Shown in pieces: positions 7,178-10,738 of a stretch of 10,738 nucleotides of DNA; positions within the stretch are counted from its first letter, which is position 1; each line of letters opens with the position of its first letter. The position numbers were made by a program, and so were the translations under genes. The stretch is from an uncultured Oligoflexia bacterium (GTDB taxonomy: Bacteria > Bdellovibrionota > Bacteriovoracia > Bacteriovoracales > Bacteriovoracaceae): contig CATLVA010000020.1 of the NCBI GenBank assembly GCA_950060715.1, forward strand, positions 1 to 10,738, read 5' to 3'. Below the pieces are notes generated by a model. It was not told where the DNA came from. It searched no databases and saw only the letters and a list, made by a program, of their open reading frames with translations.

Positions 7178-7957
7178 CTATATTACGAACTGGAACCACT
7201 CGCCCAGTCTGTCTACATACATTTTGTAAGCTACGTGAAATAATTCTTCCGACACTGCATAAAAAACTGACAGTCCAATCCCAATATTCACGACAAAACT
7301 TACCATTAAGATATTCATTTGAGGGATGGTTCTTGCGACAATCCCCATCACCATATTTAAAATTAAATTCGTAAACATAAGTGGTGTTGCGAGTAAAAAA
7401 GCTGCCGAAAAAACACCTTTAAAAAAGTCATGATAAAACACATGGATATTTGTAAAGTTCCCGAGACTATTAATACTGATGCTAAAGAATGAATTGACCA
7501 CTCCTTTAAACATTGGAAGAAGAGCACCCGAAGTTAAAATAGTAATTAAAACCGTCCATTGAATCATTTTTTCAAATGGCCCTATTTGAGAGCCAGCAGT
7601 TGGGTCGAAATATGTCACAGAAGCAAATCCTACTTGTTGAGTCATGATCGTACCAGCAGCTACAAATAGCGACATAATTGTTTTAACTAAGTAACCAATA
7701 AATAGACCTACAATCGTATTAAAAATTGTAAGGTACCAAAAATTTTCCACACCAAATTGAACAACTTGTTGAACCATTGTCGCTTCAACGATAGGAAAAA
7801 AAGCGTAGCTAATGATCATTGTTGTTAATGACTTAACTAGAAAAGGAACTCCCGTATTATCAAAAAGCGGAAGTTGAAAAAGAATCGCTGCCCATCTCGT
7901 AAACACGAGCCAGAAGGCTATGAAAACGGGATAGTCATTGATTCCAACAGAGATCAT
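7178..7957 (-). CDS. fliR: FliR, flagellar export gate membrane protein
   Basis: A 259-residue polytopic inner-membrane protein. One copy joins five FliP and four FliQ subunits to form the export gate core. About six hydrophobic segments span the protein (for example about 10-30, 38-58, 72-100, 133-155, 181-205 and 215-237). Family landmarks are the first-helix segment FTRWAAILFQLPLF (19-32), GFASVTYFDP (110-119) and LMFTNLILN followed by RTIPQMNI (193-216). Length is normal. The ATG overlaps the fliQ stop as ATGA (7954-7957), and no strong Shine-Dalgarno sequence precedes it, so translation is probably coupled to fliQ. It is not fused to FlhB, unlike in some clostridia. Confidence 0.96.
   Translation of the reverse strand: MISVGINDYPVFIAFWLVFTRWAAILFQLPLFDNTGVPFLVKSLTTMIISYAFFPIVEATMVQQVVQFGVENFWYLTIFNTIVGLFIGYLVKTIMSLFVAAGTIMTQQVGFASVTYFDPTAGSQIGPFEKMIQWTVLITILTSGALLPMFKGVVNSFFSISINSLGNFTNIHVFYHDFFKGVFSAAFLLATPLMFTNLILNMVMGIVARTIPQMNILMVSFVVNIGIGLSVFYAVSEELFHVAYKMYVDRLGEWFQFVI
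7954..7957 (-). promoter_or_regulatory. ATGA stop/start overlap of fliQ and fliR
   Basis: The fliQ TGA and the fliR ATG share bases in a 4-base overlap. The sequence before it (TTGGTAATGAATAG) has only a weak ribosome-binding match, in contrast to the strong sites before every other gene of the operon. This suggests that ribosomes finishing fliQ restart on fliR, which would tie the two products together. Confidence 0.7.
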
Positions 7958-8229
7958 CTATTCATTACCAATTTAGGAATATTTACATATAACTCATGAG
8001 TAAATGAAGTCATTGTCTCCATCATCCATGGGCTCATAAAAACTAATGCCATAACAATTACTAAGATTTTTGGGATAAAAGATAATGTCTGCTCATTAAT
8101 TTGTGTAACTGCTTGAAAAAGAGAAACCAAAATACCCACAACTAATGCCCCTAAAAGCATCGGAGCTGCCAGCATTAAAGCTACCTTTATGGCCTGATTG
8201 GTGACTTCAACTACAAATCCATTATCCAT
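7954..8229 (-). CDS. fliQ: FliQ, small flagellar export gate protein
   Basis: A 91-residue inner-membrane protein of the FliQ family, the small helical-hairpin subunit that packs around FliP and FliR in the export gate. Two hydrophobic segments are visible (about 15-40 and 50-70), joined by the family-typical loop QAVTQINEQTLSFIPK (39-54). Length matches the family (about 85-95). The ATG is preceded by AAGGATA, which overlaps the fliP TAA stop, leaving a 9-base gap. It overlaps fliR by 4 bases at its 3' end. Confidence 0.96.
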   Translation of the reverse strand: MDNGFVVEVTNQAIKVALMLAAPMLLGALVVGILVSLFQAVTQINEQTLSFIPKILVIVMALVFMSPWMMETMTSFTHELYVNIPKLVMNR

Positions 8230-8238
8230 AAAATATCC

Positions 8239-8991
8239 TTAGTTAAACGATCTTAAGATCGAACCTGTTACTAATTGCCATCCATCGACCAGTACAAAAA
8301 GAAGTAGCTTAAACGGCATTGAAATAATTACCGGAGGTAACATCATCATCCCCATCGCCATCAGGACTGAAGCTACAACCATATCTAGTACTAGAAATGG
8401 AATATATAATAGAAAGCCTATTTGAAAAGCTGTCTTCAATTCAGAGATAATAAACGCTGGAATTAAAAAATGAATTGGAACATCATCGATATTGCTTGGA
8501 GCAGTTGTTCCAGTTACGTCATAGAATAGTCCGATATCTGCTTTTCTCACTTGCTTAGACATAAAACCACGAAGTTCAAACTCAATAGTTGATAGGGCCT
8601 GAGTTGTGGTTATTGATTTTGCCATCAATGGATCAATCGCTTTATCGTAAATATTTTTTCCTGTTGGCATCATAACAAACAAAGAAAGAAACATCGCGAA
8701 TCCAATCAGTAATTGGTTCGGTGGCATACTCTGAGTACCGATTGCTTGCCTAACGAAAGCAAGGACAACAATGATACGAGTGAAAGAAGTACATAAAATA
8801 ATAATCGCTGGCGCTAAAGTTAAAACAGTGAAGAGAACCATAACTTGCATGGTATCTACCAAATTTGTTCCTTGCCCAAAATTGACACTTAAACCAGGAA
8901 GGCTCATCCCTTGTCCTGTTGCTTGAGCAAAAACTCCTCCAGAGAGGGTCAATAAGAAAAATGTTGTCAGCGTTTTAATTAGTCCAGTCAT
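8239..8991 (-). CDS. fliP: FliP, flagellar export gate pore protein
   Basis: A 250-residue inner-membrane protein; five copies line the export pore. Residues 1-22 form a cleavable signal peptide (hydrophobic core, likely cut at VFA-QA), as known for FliP. Membrane segments follow at about 48-70, 90-108, 180-208 and 220-240. The family motifs are clear: TSFTRIIVVLAFVRQAIG (68-85), MPPNQLLIG (89-97), and the region AFQIGFLLYIPFLVLD (188-203) leading to GMMMLPP (214-220). The three consecutive methionines (215-217) correspond to the methionine gasket that seals the closed pore. Length is normal. The ATG has AAGGAAA just upstream, overlapping the fliO stop, with a 7-base gap. Confidence 0.97.
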   Translation of the reverse strand: MTGLIKTLTTFFLLTLSGGVFAQATGQGMSLPGLSVNFGQGTNLVDTMQVMVLFTVLTLAPAIIILCTSFTRIIVVLAFVRQAIGTQSMPPNQLLIGFAMFLSLFVMMPTGKNIYDKAIDPLMAKSITTTQALSTIEFELRGFMSKQVRKADIGLFYDVTGTTAPSNIDDVPIHFLIPAFIISELKTAFQIGFLLYIPFLVLDMVVASVLMAMGMMMLPPVIISMPFKLLLFVLVDGWQLVTGSILRSFN

Positions 8992-8998
8992 GTTTTCC

Positions 8999-10111
8999 TT
9001 ATTGAAGAGACTTGAGTCCCTTAACCTTTTCTTTAATTTGATCAGAAAATTTAATTCTATCTTTCACTTGGCTATAGCTTGATAAAGAAGACTCTTTATT
9101 AGATTGAGTGATATCTTCCTTAATTTTAATCTTGGAATCATTCACAGGGTCTGTATCTGCGAAATCAAGGTTTGAATCAAAGTTTGTTCCTACTAAAGTT
9201 TTTTCTTCATCCTTCAGTAGTCCCGCGACATCCCTAATCTCAGAGATAGGATGAATACCTGATTCAGTATTACTAACCAAGAAAACTTGGTTGTGAGCTT
9301 TAATGAGCATTAAGCTTTTCTTTGGCGCTAGGTAGTGCTGATTAAGTACCATGATTTTTTCCGTACTTCCTAAAAATCCAAGTTTACCTTTTTTAAGAAA
9401 ACCTTTTTTCATTAGGCTTACAACTCCATAAAAAAGCATTAAAACTAACCCGAGAAAAGCTGCGAATTTCCCACCGTACTTAAGAAGAGAGATCTCTTCC
9501 CCGTTGAATGTTTTTACTGAAGATTGTTTTGTACTTACTTTGTCGGTTGCCGTAGCAGTTGTCGTTTCTGCTTTATTGGCCACTGCAGGTGTAGGCTTAA
9601 TAATCTTAGGTTGCTCTTTTTTCTCAATATCAAGAAGATTGTCTAAATACGCCTTATTAAGAAACTCTTTCTTTACCACTTCTTTTTTGGGAACAATAGA
9701 CCCTCTTTTTGGAGCTTTTGCGATGGCCTTCTGTACCCTAGGAAAAGTTAATTCGATATGCTTGTCTTCAAGTTTAAGAGTTACAAAATCACGTTTAGCT
9801 TCAATATTGAATGGAAGCATAGCTTTGATTTTAGTTTCAGTTGCTGTCGTTTGATACGCTCTAACTTGAGTGTCTTTTAAATTAGATGAAAAACTTACTG
9901 ATTTTTCCATATTCTGCTTAACTTTAGAATCAGGAACAATAACTTGGATAACATCTCCCATAACTTTCAACTCAGGGATTCCTCTTAAACTTCCAGTGAA
10001 GTTAACAGTAATCTTTCCTTGCTTCGCCGTTTTATCGAAACTCAATTTTGTCAGAGTTACGTTGGCTAATGCCGCTTGAGTTGTTAGTAATAAACAGAAT
10101 AAAAATTTCAT
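8999..10111 (-). CDS. fliO: FliO, flagellar export gate assembly protein, with large N-terminal AMIN-like extension
   Basis: A 370-residue protein in the fliO position between fliN and fliP. FliO helps FliP assemble. Residues 1-16 are a signal peptide (MKFLFCLLLTTQAALA). Residues about 17-127 form a beta-rich periplasmic domain with the pattern of an AMIN domain, the peptidoglycan-associated module of AmiC and PilQ. A Lys/Pro/Thr-rich spacer (about 128-205) follows, then a single membrane segment (about 213-233). The FliO core comes next (about 240-295), with the typical KIMVLNQHYLAPKKSLMLIK followed by VFLVSNTESGI. A long charged cytoplasmic tail runs from about 296 to 370. Enteric FliO is about 120 residues, so both the front and the tail are extensions. 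GAGGAA precedes the ATG. The FliO call rests on the core segment and synteny; the AMIN call is by pattern only. Confidence 0.85.
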   Translation of the reverse strand: MKFLFCLLLTTQAALANVTLTKLSFDKTAKQGKITVNFTGSLRGIPELKVMGDVIQVIVPDSKVKQNMEKSVSFSSNLKDTQVRAYQTTATETKIKAMLPFNIEAKRDFVTLKLEDKHIELTFPRVQKAIAKAPKRGSIVPKKEVVKKEFLNKAYLDNLLDIEKKEQPKIIKPTPAVANKAETTTATATDKVSTKQSSVKTFNGEEISLLKYGGKFAAFLGLVLMLFYGVVSLMKKGFLKKGKLGFLGSTEKIMVLNQHYLAPKKSLMLIKAHNQVFLVSNTESGIHPISEIRDVAGLLKDEEKTLVGTNFDSNLDFADTDPVNDSKIKIKEDITQSNKESSLSSYSQVKDRIKFSDQIKEKVKGLKSLQ

Positions 10112-10123
10112 AAATTCCTCACC

Positions 10124-10498
10124 TTACTTTAAGGTTTCAATTCTCTCTAATGGGCTGATAATATCAGTTAAACGCACACCAAACTTTTCGTTTACGACAA
10201 CAACCTCACCTCTTGCAACTAGCTTCCCGTTAACTAGAACCTCTAATGGCTCCCCTGCTAGTTTATCAAGTTCCAAAACAGAACCTTGACCAAGTTGAAG
10301 TAGGTCTTTAATCACAACCTGAGCTCTTCCTAACTCGACACTCACTTTAAGTGGGATATCAAGAATGAAATCAAGATTTTGAACCTTTAGCTTGTTAAGT
10401 GCTTCATCACCTGTTTTGATTTGATCTGCTAAGCTTGAGATCGCATCTTTTTGATCTTGGTTAATTGCTGTTACATTGTTTTCTGTGTTCTCTTCCAT
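10124..10498 (-). CDS. fliN: FliN, flagellar motor switch C-ring protein
   Basis: A 124-residue protein of the flagellar C-ring, where it joins FliM in the switch that sets rotation direction and receives export substrates. The first about 40 residues are polar and variable. The SpoA (surface presentation of antigens) domain covers about 43-118, with the landmarks [14 protein letters not shown] (46-59), [19 protein letters not shown] (66-84) and [17 protein letters not shown] (97-113). There is no CheC-like phosphatase part, so this is FliN and not FliY. AGAGGG lies before the ATG, adjoining the fliM stop, with an 11-base gap. Confidence 0.97.
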   Translation of the reverse strand: MEENTENNVTAINQDQKDAISSLADQIKTGDEALNKLKVQNLDFILDIPLKVSVELGRAQVVIKDLLQLGQGSVLELDKLAGEPLEVLVNGKLVARGEVVVVNEKFGVRLTDIISPLERIETLK

Positions 10499-10509
10499 GA
10501 TTTACCCTC

Positions 10510-10738
10510 TTAAAAATCCTGTAATCTTTTAGTAATTTGAACGGCTTTGTTCCCTTTGTACTCTCCAGCTAAGCATTGAAGTTTTTTAACTCCTTCTACC
10601 TCGATGAAAAGTTCACCTGAAACCTCCTGACTTAGGGGAATGATATCTCCTACCTGTAACCCAACGAGGTCACCAACTGTCATTGTTGTGTCACCAAGCT
10701 TAACCACCGCACTGGCTTCAGAAGCATTAACATGCTCG
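10510..10738 (-). CDS. fliM: FliM, flagellar motor switch protein (C-terminal fragment; 5' end outside window)
   Basis: The open frame continues past the right edge: 75 codons plus a TAA stop are visible, and the codons before the GTG at 10705-10707 are open and read EHVNASEASAVV, so that GTG is not the start. The visible part is the C-terminal SpoA domain, with VKLGDTTMTVGDLVGLQVGD then IIPLSQ and the final GNKAVQITKRL, which matches FliM C-termini that contact FliN. FliM is the C-ring protein that binds phosphorylated CheY through its missing N-terminus. Position directly before fliN supports FliM over a second FliN-like protein. Confidence 0.9.
   Translation of the reverse strand, partial: EHVNASEASAVVKLGDTTMTVGDLVGLQVGDIIPLSQEVSGELFIEVEGVKKLQCLAGEYKGNKAVQITKRLQDF

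Noticed and set aside
10510..10707. A complete 65-residue gene starting at GTG 10705-10707
   Set aside because: The frame continues open to the window edge and the sequence is the C-terminal part of FliM, so the GTG is an internal valine codon.

Overview
This window is a single-direction (all minus strand) flagellar operon segment from an AT-rich Gram-negative bacterium. Reading in the direction of transcription, from the right edge to the left, the order is fliM (3' end only), fliN, fliO, fliP, fliQ, fliR, flhB, flhA, flhF, flhG and fliA. A hairpin terminator follows, then a separate gene for a membrane-anchored coiled-coil protein that runs off the left edge. The short single-domain FliN (rather than FliY), the separate fliR and flhB genes, and a polar-flagellum style flhF-flhG-fliA tail argue against Firmicutes and for a proteobacterial or Bdellovibrionota-like organism. 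My best guess is a low-GC relative of Bdellovibrio/Bacteriovorax; this is inference from gene order and base composition only.

Right part (about 8000-10738): FliM and FliN build the C-ring switch, and FliO-P-Q-R form the core export gate of the flagellar type III secretion system. Middle (about 4000-8000): FliR, FlhB (with its self-cleaving NPTH site) and FlhA complete the gate. Left part (about 800-4000): FlhF and FlhG, the pair that sets flagellar position and number, and the sigma-28 type factor FliA that would drive late flagellar genes. Genes are packed with gaps of 3 to 52 bases, one 4-base overlap, and several stop codons fused directly to the next Shine-Dalgarno sequence. The operon promoter lies beyond the right edge. 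No stretch over 300 bases lacks a gene; the longest gap is 121 bases (697-817).

The most unusual feature is FlhF. Its N-terminal and C-terminal family landmarks are present and the 495-codon frame is intact. However, the residues that should bind and hydrolyse GTP (P-loop lysine and threonine, the DTAG motif, the TKLD motif) are replaced, so it looks like a pseudo-GTPase. The partner FlhG keeps its ATPase motifs but shows no recognisable DQAxxLR helix, the element that in other species activates the FlhF GTPase. FliO is also unusual: at 370 residues it is far longer than usual, with a secreted beta-rich AMIN-like N-terminal domain. The leftmost gene is a partial, unrecognised protein with its own candidate promoter just after the operon terminator.
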